Part shown: in pieces, positions 18,381 through 27,219 of the stretch | Layout: every line of letters starts with the position of its first letter | Position numbering within the stretch: position 1 is the first letter of the stretch | From: Actinomycetes bacterium | GTDB taxonomy: Bacteria > Actinomycetota > Actinomycetes > Actinomycetales > Demequinaceae | Assembly: GCA_023411615.1 (NCBI GenBank) | Contig: JAEYOR010000020.1 | Coordinates: 26,526-90,525, forward strand | Direction of reading: 5' to 3' | DNA: 64,000 nucleotides | Program-made: the position numbers and the translations under genes | The notes under the pieces: model-generated | The model's input: the letters and a program-made list of their open reading frames with translations, nothing else | What the model was told of the DNA's origin: nothing | Database searches by the model: none

Positions 18381-20008
18381 AGTCCCACCGCCTCTGCCGC
18401 AAGCGGTACCCGCTCGCCTACCGCCTCGAAGCCGTCGGCCGTCATATCGAGCGGAAGGGGCGGGCGGACGCCTAGACCTCGCGACCCGCGCGGGAGCATG
18501 AGACGGAAGGCCGCGCCCTCGCCAGGTTTGCCCCAGGCTTCAAGTGCGCCATCGTGCAACATTGCGTCTTCACGGGCGATTGACAGGCCGAGTCCGGTGC
18601 CACCCATCGTGCGGGCACGAGCCGGGTCGGCGCGCCAGAAGCGGTCGAAAACCCGCTGAACCTGTGTGGAAGCGAGGCCGACGCCATAGTCACGGACGAG
18701 GATTGCAACAGTGCGTTGCGTCGACGCCACGGCGATGTCGACGGGTTTGCCTTGGGCGTGCTCGATTGCGTTGGACACGAGGTTGCGGATGATCCGTCCG
18801 ACGCGGGGGGCATCCATTGACGCGGTGTGGCGTCCCTCTTGAACCCACAGGCGCAGCTCCACGCCCTGTTCCGCCGCGGCCGGGTAGAGACCTTCGACTT
18901 GGTCCCGAGCAATGTCGGCAATGTCGTGCTCTTCAAAATCGAGTTGTGCGGCACCGGCGTCGATGCGTGAGATCTCCAGCAAGTCTGCGAGGAGCGCCTC
19001 AAAACGGTCGAGCTGGGTGGCAAGCAACTCTGCGGAGCGGGCCACCGAGGGCTCAAACTCGCGACGTGCGTCGTGGAGAACGTCGGCTGCCATTCGAATA
19101 GTCGTCAACGGCGTGCGCAACTCGTGGGAGACATCAGACACAAAACGACGTTGAAGCCGCGACAAGTCCTCCATGCGATTGATCTGGCGTTGCAAGGACG
19201 CGGCCATCTCGTTGAAGGTGGTCGCGAGCGTCGCCATCTCGTCGTGACCCTTCACCGTCATTCTCTCCGTGAGATGACCGTCGGCAAGGCGGGCCGCGAC
19301 GCGAGCCGCCGCGCGCACCGGACGCACCGCCTGCAGCGTCACCGTCCACGTCATGAACAGCACGAGACCAACGAGGACGCCTGCGCCTAATGCGAGAACG
19401 CGCTGGATGAGGGCGAGTGTTTCCTGCTCATCTGCAAGTGAATAGACGAAGTACAACTCATACGAACCGGCCGAGCGCAGATTGATGGGCGCCCCCACCA
19501 CCACCGCTGGCTCATCCGATCCGGGCATCGTGGCGAACTGCCAGTACTGGCCGCCGCCCGGCTCGATCGCCTGTCGCAAAGACGGCGAGATGGCGGTGAC
19601 GAGGCGCTGTTCGGTGACAGGCGGGGTGAGGACGATGTCCGCGTCGTTGCTCGGCGAGCGGAGCCACACAATGCTGCGTCCCTCACCGCCGAGGCGACTT
19701 TGTGCCTCGAATTGGTCGTACACCAAGTCTTGAAGATCACCGGGTGTCTCAGCCGTCGATGCGTCGATCGCCTGTTGGGTGCCGTCAACATCACGTGCCG
19801 ACTCCGCCAATACGCGTTCAATACGCTTCTCGACGAGGCCATCTCGGATCTCCGTGGTGACATACGCACCGAGCAGCGCCACCGCAGCGAGACCGACCAC
19901 CAAGGTGGAGGTGATGACGCGCAGGAGCATTGAATGCGTCCAGCGCCGGTACAGCCTCCTCATTGGCGCGAGCAACAGCGCCCCGATGGAGGCCGCACGA
20001 CCAGTCAC
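18377..20008 (-). CDS. mtrB: Sensor histidine kinase MtrB
   Basis: 543 residues. Transmembrane helices at about 29-52 and 205-227 flank an extracytoplasmic sensor domain. A HAMP segment (about 228-285) leads to the dimerisation/phosphoacceptor region SDVSHELRTP with His295. The ATPase domain shows NLVSNAIEHA (N box), VRDYGVGL (G1), DRFWRADPAR (F) and GGTGLGLSIA (G2). It controls the MtrA regulator, which governs cell-wall hydrolases and division timing in actinobacteria. It overlaps mtrA and lpqB by 4 bases on either side. Confidence 0.95.
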   Translation of the reverse strand: MTGRAASIGALLLAPMRRLYRRWTHSMLLRVITSTLVVGLAAVALLGAYVTTEIRDGLVEKRIERVLAESARDVDGTQQAIDASTAETPGDLQDLVYDQFEAQSRLGGEGRSIVWLRSPSNDADIVLTPPVTEQRLVTAISPSLRQAIEPGGGQYWQFATMPGSDEPAVVVGAPINLRSAGSYELYFVYSLADEQETLALIQRVLALGAGVLVGLVLFMTWTVTLQAVRPVRAAARVAARLADGHLTERMTVKGHDEMATLATTFNEMAASLQRQINRMEDLSRLQRRFVSDVSHELRTPLTTIRMAADVLHDARREFEPSVARSAELLATQLDRFEALLADLLEISRIDAGAAQLDFEEHDIADIARDQVEGLYPAAAEQGVELRLWVQEGRHTASMDAPRVGRIIRNLVSNAIEHAQGKPVDIAVASTQRTVAILVRDYGVGLASTQVQRVFDRFWRADPARARTMGGTGLGLSIAREDAMLHDGALEAWGKPGEGAAFRLMLPRGSRGLGVRPPLPLDMTADGFEAVGERVPLAAEAVGL

Positions 20009-20688
20009 TGTGAGTGGCCGCCCGCCTTGTAACCCACGCCGCGCACGGTGAGCACAATCTCGGGATTCTCGGGATCACGCTCGATCTTGGCGCGAAGGCG
20101 CTGAATGTGAACGTTGACGAGGCGGGTGTCGGCGGCATGACGGTATCCCCACACGTCTTCAAGGAGCACCTCACGCGTAAACACCTTGCCGGGATGGCGT
20201 GCGAGCGTCACGAGGACGTCGAACTCCAATGGCGTCAACTGGATGACCTCGCCATCGCGAGAAACGCGGTGGCCGGTCACGTCAATCTCCAGATCACCGA
20301 TGCGCACCACTGAGGGCGTGCCTGAGTCGTTGCGGCGCAAGCGGGCGCGCACGCGCGCGATCAACTCGCGCGGCTTGAAGGGTTTCGGGACGTAATCGTC
20401 GGCCCCTGACTCAAGACCAAGCACCACATCGACGGTGTCCGACTTTGCGGTCAGCATGATGATGGGCACACCCGACTCCGCGCGAATCTCGCGACAAATG
20501 TCGATGCCGCTCTTGCCCGGCAACATGAGGTCCAAGAGGATCACGTCAGGCTGCTCAGTTCGGAACACGTCCAGGGCGCGGTCGCCATGATCACAGAACA
20601 CCGGCTCAAAGCCGTCTGCGCGCAGGACGATGCCCGTCATCTCGGCCACGGCGGGATCGTCGTCGACCACCAGGATCTTGGCTGCCAT
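20005..20688 (-). CDS. mtrA: Response regulator MtrA (OmpR family)
   Basis: A 227-residue receiver plus winged-helix protein. The phospho-acceptor is Asp53 (LLDLMLPGKSG), with DDD at 9-11 and the conserved Lys in YVPKPF. The DNA-binding domain ends VRGVGYKAG. Start ATG 20688 gives MAAKILVVDDD, the normal MtrA N-terminus; a longer frame upstream would add unmatched sequence. CATCAT ends 6 bases before the ATG, suggesting leaderless initiation. It heads the mtrA-mtrB-lpqB operon. Confidence 0.96.
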   Translation of the reverse strand: MAAKILVVDDDPAVAEMTGIVLRADGFEPVFCDHGDRALDVFRTEQPDVILLDLMLPGKSGIDICREIRAESGVPIIMLTAKSDTVDVVLGLESGADDYVPKPFKPRELIARVRARLRRNDSGTPSVVRIGDLEIDVTGHRVSRDGEVIQLTPLEFDVLVTLARHPGKVFTREVLLEDVWGYRHAADTRLVNVHIQRLRAKIERDPENPEIVLTVRGVGYKAGGHSQ

Positions 20689-20819
20689 AGCGACATGATG
20701 CCACGCCCGATGTTTCACGTACTCGCCCCGCACAGTGGAGAGATGTCCTACGGGCGGAGCGGGACCTGTGCGCGGCACCTCGCCCATGGCAGGATAGGCG
20801 CGTCAACCGAGGAGGGTTT

Positions 20820-22004
20820 GTGACGGATCAGCAACGTCCTGGTGAAACGTGGGCCGCACCAGACGAGTCTGCCCCGCCGTCACCGAGCCCGTGGGGAGCC
20901 TCTCACGCGGCACCGGTTCCCCCGTCTGCACCGCCAATTCCTCAGGGCACCACCGGCTGGGACGCCCCGCCCGCCCCCACTGACTATGCGCCCTCTCCAC
21001 CGCCTGTGCCGGCCGCGCCTGCTGAAGGCCTCACATTCCGCTCGTGGCAACCGGGCATTGTCGCGTTGCGACCCCTCCCGTTCGGAGATTTCCTCACAGT
21101 GCCATTCCGTGCGATGCGGTTCAATCGTGCGGCCGTTGTGGGCGCACCCGTATTGATGTTTCTTGCGAGCGCGCTCATCACGGGCGCCGCGGTCTGGCTG
21201 GCGGCCACTGACAGCGGCGTCACCGACTTCTTCACCGCCACGAGCAACGTCGCCTTTGAGCCACGTCCCGAGACCATCGGAGCCTTTGTCATCGCGGGCA
21301 TCGTCTGGATCCTCTCGGACACCCTCTCCGCAGCAGTTGTCGTGCCCGCTGTCGCTCAAGCTGCACTGGGTCACCGCCTGTCTCTCAGCGACGCGATGCG
21401 CACTGCCATTGAGCGCATATGGGCCCTACTCGGCCTAGGACTTCTCACGATCCTTGCGAGCGCCTTGCTCTTTGGCGTGGTCTTCGCGCCCGTGCTCCTG
21501 AGCGCGGCTGCCGGGAGCGACATGGGCGGCGCTGTTGCACTCACCGTGATCCTCGCCATCGTGTTGATCGCGCCGGGAATGATCGTCATGTCGGTATACC
21601 TGCCCGTCGCCCGGGGCGCCGTCATGCTCGAGAAGGTCGGCCCCATCACCGCGGTTCGCCGCTCAATTCGCCTCGTCCCGGGCCGTTTCTGGTGGACCGT
21701 GCTCATCCTCCTCGTAATCGGGATGATCAACGGCGCAATCCAGCAGGTCTTCTCCTTTGGCACGCAGATGGTGGCGATGGTGGTCTCGGCCCTGGCACCA
21801 GGATCAGGCGTCGCTTTCTTTACCGCCTTCGCCGTGGCACTCGTCATTCAGCTGCTCGCAAGCGCGGTTGTCCAGTACTCCTTCGTCGGTTCTGCGACGG
21901 CACTCGTCTACCTCGACATGCGCTTCCGCAAGGAGGGCCTCGCATTTGACATGGCGCGTGCTGCCGAGGCGCGCTTCACCGGCACAGGATCGTCGGTCGG
22001 CTGA
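20820..22004 (+). CDS. Multi-pass membrane protein with proline-rich N-terminus
   Basis: 394 residues. The first 70 are Pro/Ala-rich and probably cytoplasmic and disordered. Six or so hydrophobic segments follow between about 100 and 370. The pattern (GDFLTVPFRAMRFN, then RIWALLGLGLL and RRSIRLVPGRFWWTVLILLVI) matches the membrane domain found in the glycerophosphoryl diester phosphodiesterase membrane-region family. No phosphodiesterase domain is attached. GTG start with GAGGAGGG upstream. It begins the cluster that continues with DUF4129, DUF4350, moxR and DUF58. Confidence 0.75.
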   Translation: MTDQQRPGETWAAPDESAPPSPSPWGASHAAPVPPSAPPIPQGTTGWDAPPAPTDYAPSPPPVPAAPAEGLTFRSWQPGIVALRPLPFGDFLTVPFRAMRFNRAAVVGAPVLMFLASALITGAAVWLAATDSGVTDFFTATSNVAFEPRPETIGAFVIAGIVWILSDTLSAAVVVPAVAQAALGHRLSLSDAMRTAIERIWALLGLGLLTILASALLFGVVFAPVLLSAAAGSDMGGAVALTVILAIVLIAPGMIVMSVYLPVARGAVMLEKVGPITAVRRSIRLVPGRFWWTVLILLVIGMINGAIQQVFSFGTQMVAMVVSALAPGSGVAFFTAFAVALVIQLLASAVVQYSFVGSATALVYLDMRFRKEGLAFDMARAAEARFTGTGSSVG

Positions 22005-22005
22005 C

Positions 22006-22647
22006 GTGTCAGCGCTCCCGTACGAGGCGCCGATCGATCCCGACGCCGACACCGCCCGTCGTTGGCTCGAGGACGAGCTCTCCAAGGACATCTACCGCGA
22101 CAATCACAGCGATTGGCTTCAACGAGTCTTCGACTGGATCGCCAAGCAGTTCGATCGTCTTGATCGCTCAACCGAAGAACTCACGGTGGGTAACATCTCG
22201 GGATCGATCATCGCGGGGGTGCTCTTCGCGATCTTGATCGCGGTGTTGCTGTATCTCGTGCTGGGGCCGCTGCGTCGCTCCCGACGCATGTCAGCGTCGG
22301 CATCGGTCTTTGATGACGATGACCGCACCGCATCGGCGATGCAGGCCTCGGCAGAAGACGCAGCCGAACGCGGCGATTGGGATCTTGCGGTGCTTGAACG
22401 CTTCCGCAGCATGGTGCGCAGGGCGGAAAACCGAGGCCTTGTTGCGGTCGTGCCAGGAATGACCGCCTACGAGTTCGTCAAGGCAGCCGCTGTGCCGATG
22501 AGCCATCTCGCACAAGACCTCTTGTGGTCTGGCGATCTGTTCGACGGGATTCGCTACGGCCACGCCTCAGGCTCGCGCGAGGCCTACGAGCGCATGGGCA
22601 AAGTCGCCGGGGTGCTCGCTCACGCAGGGCTCGGGGTCCGCTCATGA
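22006..22647 (+). CDS. DUF4129 membrane protein
   Basis: 213 residues from GTG 22006, one base after the previous stop. A soluble N-terminus (1-60) is followed by one transmembrane helix (IIAGVLFAILIAVLLYLVL, about 66-84) and a C-terminal DUF4129 domain (about 105-205; ERGDWDLAVLERFRSMVRRAENRG, here split by its conserved Arg, then MTAYEFVKAAA). DUF4129 often accompanies transglutaminase-like or MoxR/DUF58 systems. The domain is cytoplasmic by charge. It overlaps the next gene by 4 bases. Confidence 0.82.
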   Translation: MSALPYEAPIDPDADTARRWLEDELSKDIYRDNHSDWLQRVFDWIAKQFDRLDRSTEELTVGNISGSIIAGVLFAILIAVLLYLVLGPLRRSRRMSASASVFDDDDRTASAMQASAEDAAERGDWDLAVLERFRSMVRRAENRGLVAVVPGMTAYEFVKAAAVPMSHLAQDLLWSGDLFDGIRYGHASGSREAYERMGKVAGVLAHAGLGVRS

Positions 22648-23858
22648 CGACGATCACGCACGCTGGCGCAGACTTCTACCGGCCACAGAAGGGACCTGGC
22701 GCAAAGGCTCGAGTCAAAGGCGCTCGCTGGGTGTTGGTCGCTCTCGGCCTCCTCATTGGAATCGTCGCCATTGGTGTCATCACGCGTACGGACACCGACT
22801 CGATCCCGATGTCGATCCACAACCCCGGGCCTCTTGGCACTCGGGCGCTCGCGCAAGTCGCGGAGGATCACGGCGTCGACGTTCGCCAGATCGACGAGCT
22901 CGTCAAGGCGCGCATCACCGACCCGGAGTCCACCACGCTCGTCATTGGACACTCCACGTATATGCAGGGCTACCAGGCACAATCTGTGCTCGCGTACCCC
23001 GGACCGATTGTCGTGTTGGGGGACGGATCCGCCGTGGCACGAGCCGCATCCCGCAACATCTATTGGGGATCGACCGACGAGACGGTGCTCGACGCCGCGT
23101 GTCAGAACCCCGATGCCGCGGCCGCAGGAACCATCAAGACAAGTGGACCCATATGGGTGTCCGCGTCCGCGCCGTCCGAGACGTGCTTCCCCGCAGCGGA
23201 CGGCGCCGTCATGGTCGTGGTGCCGCGCGAGGGCAAGGGCGACGTGACGCTCATCGCCGATCCCGAACTCGCCACCAATGCCGCGATCACCGCGGAAGGC
23301 AATGCGGCGTTGATGCTGCGGCTCATCGGTGGACTCGACAACGTGGTCTGGTACACGGGCTCGCTATATGACACGACCGTGTTGACGTGGACGGGAGCTG
23401 GCACCGATACGCCCAAGAAATTCGATGACGTCCAGCCGTCCACCGACTTCTTGCCTCCCGGCACCGGCAACGCCTTGTATGCCCTCGGTCTCGCTCTCGT
23501 CATCGTCGCGTGGTGGCGCGCCCGACGCTTCGGCGCAATCATCCACGAGCCGCTTCCCGTGGTTGTCCGCGCAGCCGAGACCACACGGGGCCGTGCGCGC
23601 ATGTATCGGGCCGCCCGAGCGTCGGGACGTGCCGCGGCGTCGTTGCGTGCCGCCGCGGCCTTGCGGATGGGTCAACGGCTTGGTGTGGCCCGCTCTGCCG
23701 ACCACGCCACGCTCATCGCGGCCATCGCGAACGCGGCTGGCGCACCGAGCGCATACGTTGAAGAAACACTCTTCGGACCGCCCCCACGGACGGAAGCCGA
23801 GATGATGACGCTGTTGTCGAGGATCGACACCCTAGAGAACGAGGTACACAGATCGTGA
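22644..23858 (+). CDS. DUF4350 membrane protein
   Basis: 404 residues from ATG 22644 (ATGA overlap). One transmembrane helix lies near 30-52 and a second near 277-295 (ALYALGLALVIVAWW). Between them is a DUF4350 extracytoplasmic domain (SIHNPGPLGTRALAQVAEDHG, here with its typical GTRAL core), which resembles a GATase/ThuA-like fold without catalytic residues. The C-terminal 105 residues are helical and cytoplasmic. Part of the MoxR-DUF58 cluster; its role is unknown. Confidence 0.82.
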   Translation: MTTITHAGADFYRPQKGPGAKARVKGARWVLVALGLLIGIVAIGVITRTDTDSIPMSIHNPGPLGTRALAQVAEDHGVDVRQIDELVKARITDPESTTLVIGHSTYMQGYQAQSVLAYPGPIVVLGDGSAVARAASRNIYWGSTDETVLDAACQNPDAAAAGTIKTSGPIWVSASAPSETCFPAADGAVMVVVPREGKGDVTLIADPELATNAAITAEGNAALMLRLIGGLDNVVWYTGSLYDTTVLTWTGAGTDTPKKFDDVQPSTDFLPPGTGNALYALGLALVIVAWWRARRFGAIIHEPLPVVVRAAETTRGRARMYRAARASGRAAASLRAAAALRMGQRLGVARSADHATLIAAIANAAGAPSAYVEETLFGPPPRTEAEMMTLLSRIDTLENEVHRS

Positions 23859-24871
23859 CGAACGCCGACGAATTCACTCCGCCACCACCTACAACGGCTC
23901 CCGTGGACGCGCCGCCGCCGCCGTCGCCAGCTCGCGACGCATTGGCGGCATTGCGCGCAGAGATCGACAAGGCGGTTGTGGGTCAAGACCGCGCCGTCAC
24001 GGGTCTTGTCATTGCCTTGCTCTGCAAAGGTCACGTGCTCCTCGAGGGTGTCCCTGGTGTTGCCAAGACCCTCTTGGTTCGCACCCTCGCCCAGGCGCTT
24101 GGAGTCGAGTCAAAGCGTGTGCAGTTCACACCTGACCTCATGCCCGGTGATGTCACCGGCTCGCTCGTGTATGACGCACGTACGGCGGCGTTCTCATTCC
24201 GTCCTGGTCCCGTGTTCACCAGCCTTCTCTTGGCAGATGAGATCAACCGCACTCCCCCCAAGACGCAGTCGTCTTTGCTTGAGGCGATGGAAGAGCGTCA
24301 AGTGACGGTCGACGGAGACTCTCTCGCATTGCCTGACCCGTTCCTCGTCATCGCAACCCAGAACCCCGTCGAATACGAGGGAACTTACCCTTTGCCTGAG
24401 GCTCAGCTCGACCGCTTCATGTTGAAGTTGCCGATCGGACTTCCCGAGCGTGAGGACGAGAAGCAGGTGCTGCGTCGGCACGCTGACGGCTTCAACCCTC
24501 GCAACCTCGCGGCGGCCGGAGTGACCCAAGTGGCGACTCCAGCTGATATCGAGATGGGCCGAGACGAGGTCGCAAAGGTCGAGGTCTCCGATGACGTCGT
24601 GGGGTACGTGGTCGATCTCGTGCGCGCCACCCGCGCAATGCCATCGGTCGCGCTCGGCGTCTCTCCACGTGGCGCGACCGCCCTGCTCGCCGGTGCGCGC
24701 GCATGGGCCTGGATGCGGGGGCGCACCTTTGTGTCTCCGGATGATGTCAAGGCACTTGCTTCATGGACGATGGTGCACCGCATGCAACTGCGTCCTGAAG
24801 CAGAGCTTGAGGGCGTCACACGGGACTCGGTGCTGCAATCCGTGCTGGCCGCCGTGCCGGTGCCCCGCTAA
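23855..24871 (+). CDS. MoxR-family AAA+ ATPase
   Basis: A 338-residue AAA+ chaperone-like ATPase. Pro-rich N-terminus (1-25), Walker A GVPGVAKT (65-72), Walker B LLLADEINR (123-131), sensor 1 ATQNP and the C-terminal lid with SPRGATALL. MoxR proteins mature partner proteins that have VWA-like domains, and the DUF58 protein directly downstream is the expected client. The GTG start overlaps the DUF4350 stop. Confidence 0.93.
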   Translation: MTNADEFTPPPPTTAPVDAPPPPSPARDALAALRAEIDKAVVGQDRAVTGLVIALLCKGHVLLEGVPGVAKTLLVRTLAQALGVESKRVQFTPDLMPGDVTGSLVYDARTAAFSFRPGPVFTSLLLADEINRTPPKTQSSLLEAMEERQVTVDGDSLALPDPFLVIATQNPVEYEGTYPLPEAQLDRFMLKLPIGLPEREDEKQVLRRHADGFNPRNLAAAGVTQVATPADIEMGRDEVAKVEVSDDVVGYVVDLVRATRAMPSVALGVSPRGATALLAGARAWAWMRGRTFVSPDDVKALASWTMVHRMQLRPEAELEGVTRDSVLQSVLAAVPVPR

Positions 24872-24873
24872 CG

Positions 24874-26166
24874 ATGTACATCACCGGGTGGACGGCGCTC
24901 CTCGCGCTGCTTGCCGCGGTTCCTGCATTTGTCATGCAGGACCGCGCGATCGCGTGGTGGTGGGTGCTGGGAGTTGTCGCTCTCGCTTGCCTCGACGCTG
25001 CGCTGGCGCCACCCACTCGATCCGTCTCAGTGCGACGCTCCGTGCCCGGCGCGGTTCGGCTCACGGAAGACACGGAGTCCACTGTCGAGTTGGTCAATGA
25101 GTCCGCGCGTCCTGTCCGGGGCGCGATCCGCGATGCCTGGCCGCCCTCGGCTGGCTCCCGCGACAACCGCCATCGCTTCGCTTTGGCCGCGCAAGAACAT
25201 GGTTCCTTTGTCACGCCGTTGCGCCCGGTTCGCCGTGGCGAACGACGCGCAGCTCCCGTGACGATCCGCAGCGAGGGCCCTTTGCGTCTTGCGGGTCGCC
25301 AGCGATCAGTGCCGACCCCAGCGACGTTGCGTGTGCTCCCCGAATTCGCCTCGCGTAAACACTTGCCTGCCCGCCTTTCACGGCTGCGCGAGCTCGACGG
25401 TCTCAGCCCTGTCATGATGCGCGGCGCCGGGACCGAGTTCGATTCGCTGCGCGAGTATGTCATTGGTGACGACGTCCGCACCATCGACTGGCGTGCAACG
25501 GGCCGCCGGGCCGAGGTGATGATCCGCACGTTCCGCCCCGAAAGGGACCGTCGGGTCTTCATCGTCCTCGAGACCGGCCGGCTTTCCGCCGCGCGAGTAG
25601 GCGACGCACCTCGAATAGACGCATCAATTGAAGCAGCCCTTTTGCTCAGCGCTCTTGCCTCGCGCGCGGGCGACCGTGTCCAGGTGACGGCGTTTGATCG
25701 TAAAGAACGGGCGCGTGCTCAGGGGCCTACGGAGGCGGCACTCATGCCGGTGCTTGCCTCCGCGCTCGCGCCCATTGAGCCGAGCCTCGTGGAACCCGAT
25801 TGGCCCGCGCTCGTGCGCCTCGTCAACGACCGGTTATCGCAACGCGCTCTCGTCGTCTTGCTCACCACGGTTGATTCATCGCTCATCGACTCCGGCGCTC
25901 TCCAGGCAATCGGCACCTTGCAAGCCCATCACCAGGTGGTGATCGGATCGGTTGACGATCCTGAAGAGCATGCGATGGTGCGAGCGCGAGGCAATGCGGA
26001 GGCCATCTACGCCGCTGCAGCCGCCGCACGCGCATCACTCGAGAAGGACGCTGTCACAGCAACGATCCGCAAACTTGGAGCGGAAGTGGTGACAGCGGCG
26101 CCGGGAATGCTCCCGCCGCGCTTGGCGGATACCTACCTCGCTCTCAAGGCGGCGGGTCGTCTGTAG
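24874..26166 (+). CDS. DUF58-domain protein (VWA-like partner of MoxR)
   Basis: 430 residues with two N-terminal transmembrane helices (about 5-22 and 27-46). A beta-rich region follows, then the DUF58 signature FDSLREYVIGDDVRTIDWRATGR (here split in description; the RxYxxGDDxRxIDW core is intact at about 190-208). The C-terminal half is a von Willebrand A-like fold (VFIVLETGR and RALVVLLTTVDSS) with an imperfect metal site. It starts 2 bases after moxR and is the last gene of this operon, converging with the spoIIM gene. Confidence 0.9.
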   Translation: MYITGWTALLALLAAVPAFVMQDRAIAWWWVLGVVALACLDAALAPPTRSVSVRRSVPGAVRLTEDTESTVELVNESARPVRGAIRDAWPPSAGSRDNRHRFALAAQEHGSFVTPLRPVRRGERRAAPVTIRSEGPLRLAGRQRSVPTPATLRVLPEFASRKHLPARLSRLRELDGLSPVMMRGAGTEFDSLREYVIGDDVRTIDWRATGRRAEVMIRTFRPERDRRVFIVLETGRLSAARVGDAPRIDASIEAALLLSALASRAGDRVQVTAFDRKERARAQGPTEAALMPVLASALAPIEPSLVEPDWPALVRLVNDRLSQRALVVLLTTVDSSLIDSGALQAIGTLQAHHQVVIGSVDDPEEHAMVRARGNAEAIYAAAAAARASLEKDAVTATIRKLGAEVVTAAPGMLPPRLADTYLALKAAGRL

Positions 26167-26194
26167 ACGCCCGACGCTCACCGCACCCGGTCTG

Positions 26195-27190
26195 TCAGGC
26201 GGCGTAGGGCGCCAGCTCAGTGCGGAACTCGCCGTCGACGTCACCGGTCTCCCCGCGGCCACGCGCCACGCGTCCGCCCACAAAGATGTACGCCCAGAAC
26301 GTGCCGCAGGCAACAACTCCCAACGCCACTTTGAGCCACCAGGGCATGTCGGACGGTGTCACGTAACCTTCGATGATTCCCGAGATGAAGAGTGCGATCG
26401 CCAGACCGAGCGCCACAAGAAGGAGCGTGCGGAACGTCTCGGTCAGCGCGACCATTCGTGGGCGGGGGCCGGGAACGAGGAGCGTCCAACACATGCGCAG
26501 ACCCGCCCCGGCAGCGACAAACACGGCGCTCAACTCGAGCAGGCCGTGTGGCGCGATGAGTTGGAAGAAGATATCGAGCGCATCGTGCTCCGCCATGATT
26601 GCCCCGTTTACGCCCAACTGGAGCACCGTGTTGTACAAGAGGATCAGCGGGAAGATCCCGGTGATTCCGAGCACGATGCACAGGGTCGCCAGCCACGCGT
26701 TATTGGTCCAGACCTGCGCCGCGAAGCTCGTGCTGTCGTACTGCTCGTAGTAACTCGCGAACTCAACTTCAGCGATTTGACGCCTCGTGTCGGCATCGCC
26801 GATCAGCGCCAATGCATCGGGGTTATGAAGCGTGTAGTACCCAGCAATCCACGCCAGCACCACCACCGCGAGAGAGGTGACAAGTCCCCACCACCTCACG
26901 CGGTACATCGCGGCGGGCAGTGCGCGCGTGAAGAGACCAAGAATGTCTGCCGTGCGCACATGGGCGGAGCCGGTCAGCCAAATGCGCGACGAACTGAGCA
27001 ACATCGACAAGCGGGTAATAAGGGCAGGCTCTGGCGCGGCCGAGCGGACAGCGGACAGATCCGCCGCAGTGGACCTGTACAGGCGCGTGAGTTCATCTGC
27101 CTCGGCCCCGGTACGGCGGCGTTTGCGACTCAACTCGCGCAGGCGAGTCCAGCGCTCCTCCCGCAAGGCGGAGTACGCGTCGATATCCAC
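26195..27190 (-). CDS. Stage II sporulation protein M-like (SpoIIM family) membrane protein
   Basis: 331 residues. A cytoplasmic helical N-terminus (1-95; LRELSRKRRRTGAEADELTRLYR) precedes six or so transmembrane helices. The SpoIIM/DUF95 core is seen in NNAWLATLCIVLGITG, GVNGAIMAEHD and IAPHGLLELSAVFVAAGAG. In non-sporulating actinobacteria this family accompanies RDD and MoxR/DUF58 genes; its function is unknown. The start chosen is GTG 27190 (VDIDAYSALREER) with CATGGT 6 bases before it; a GTG at 27208 is the alternative. It is divergent from the RDD gene 29 bases away. Confidence 0.82.
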   Translation of the reverse strand: MDIDAYSALREERWTRLRELSRKRRRTGAEADELTRLYRSTAADLSAVRSAAPEPALITRLSMLLSSSRIWLTGSAHVRTADILGLFTRALPAAMYRVRWWGLVTSLAVVVLAWIAGYYTLHNPDALALIGDADTRRQIAEVEFASYYEQYDSTSFAAQVWTNNAWLATLCIVLGITGIFPLILLYNTVLQLGVNGAIMAEHDALDIFFQLIAPHGLLELSAVFVAAGAGLRMCWTLLVPGPRPRMVALTETFRTLLLVALGLAIALFISGIIEGYVTPSDMPWWLKVALGVVACGTFWAYIFVGGRVARGRGETGDVDGEFRTELAPYAA

Positions 27191-27194
27191 GCCG

Positions 27195-27201
27195 CTACCA
27201 T
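27195..27201. promoter_or_regulatory. Shared -10 region of the divergent spoIIM and RDD promoters
   Basis: The 7 bases TACCATG read TACCAT on the + strand (-10 for the RDD gene, leader of about 14 bases with AAGGAGGG). On the - strand they read CATGGT, whose end lies 6 bases before the spoIIM-family GTG. Both starts are only 29 bases apart, so the two promoters cannot be occupied together. Confidence 0.45.
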
Positions 27202-27219
27202 GCCACACAAGGAGGGTTC

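Noticed and set aside
26195..27190. SpoIIM as evidence for sporulation
   Set aside because: The family is common in non-sporulating actinobacteria; no other sporulation gene is present.
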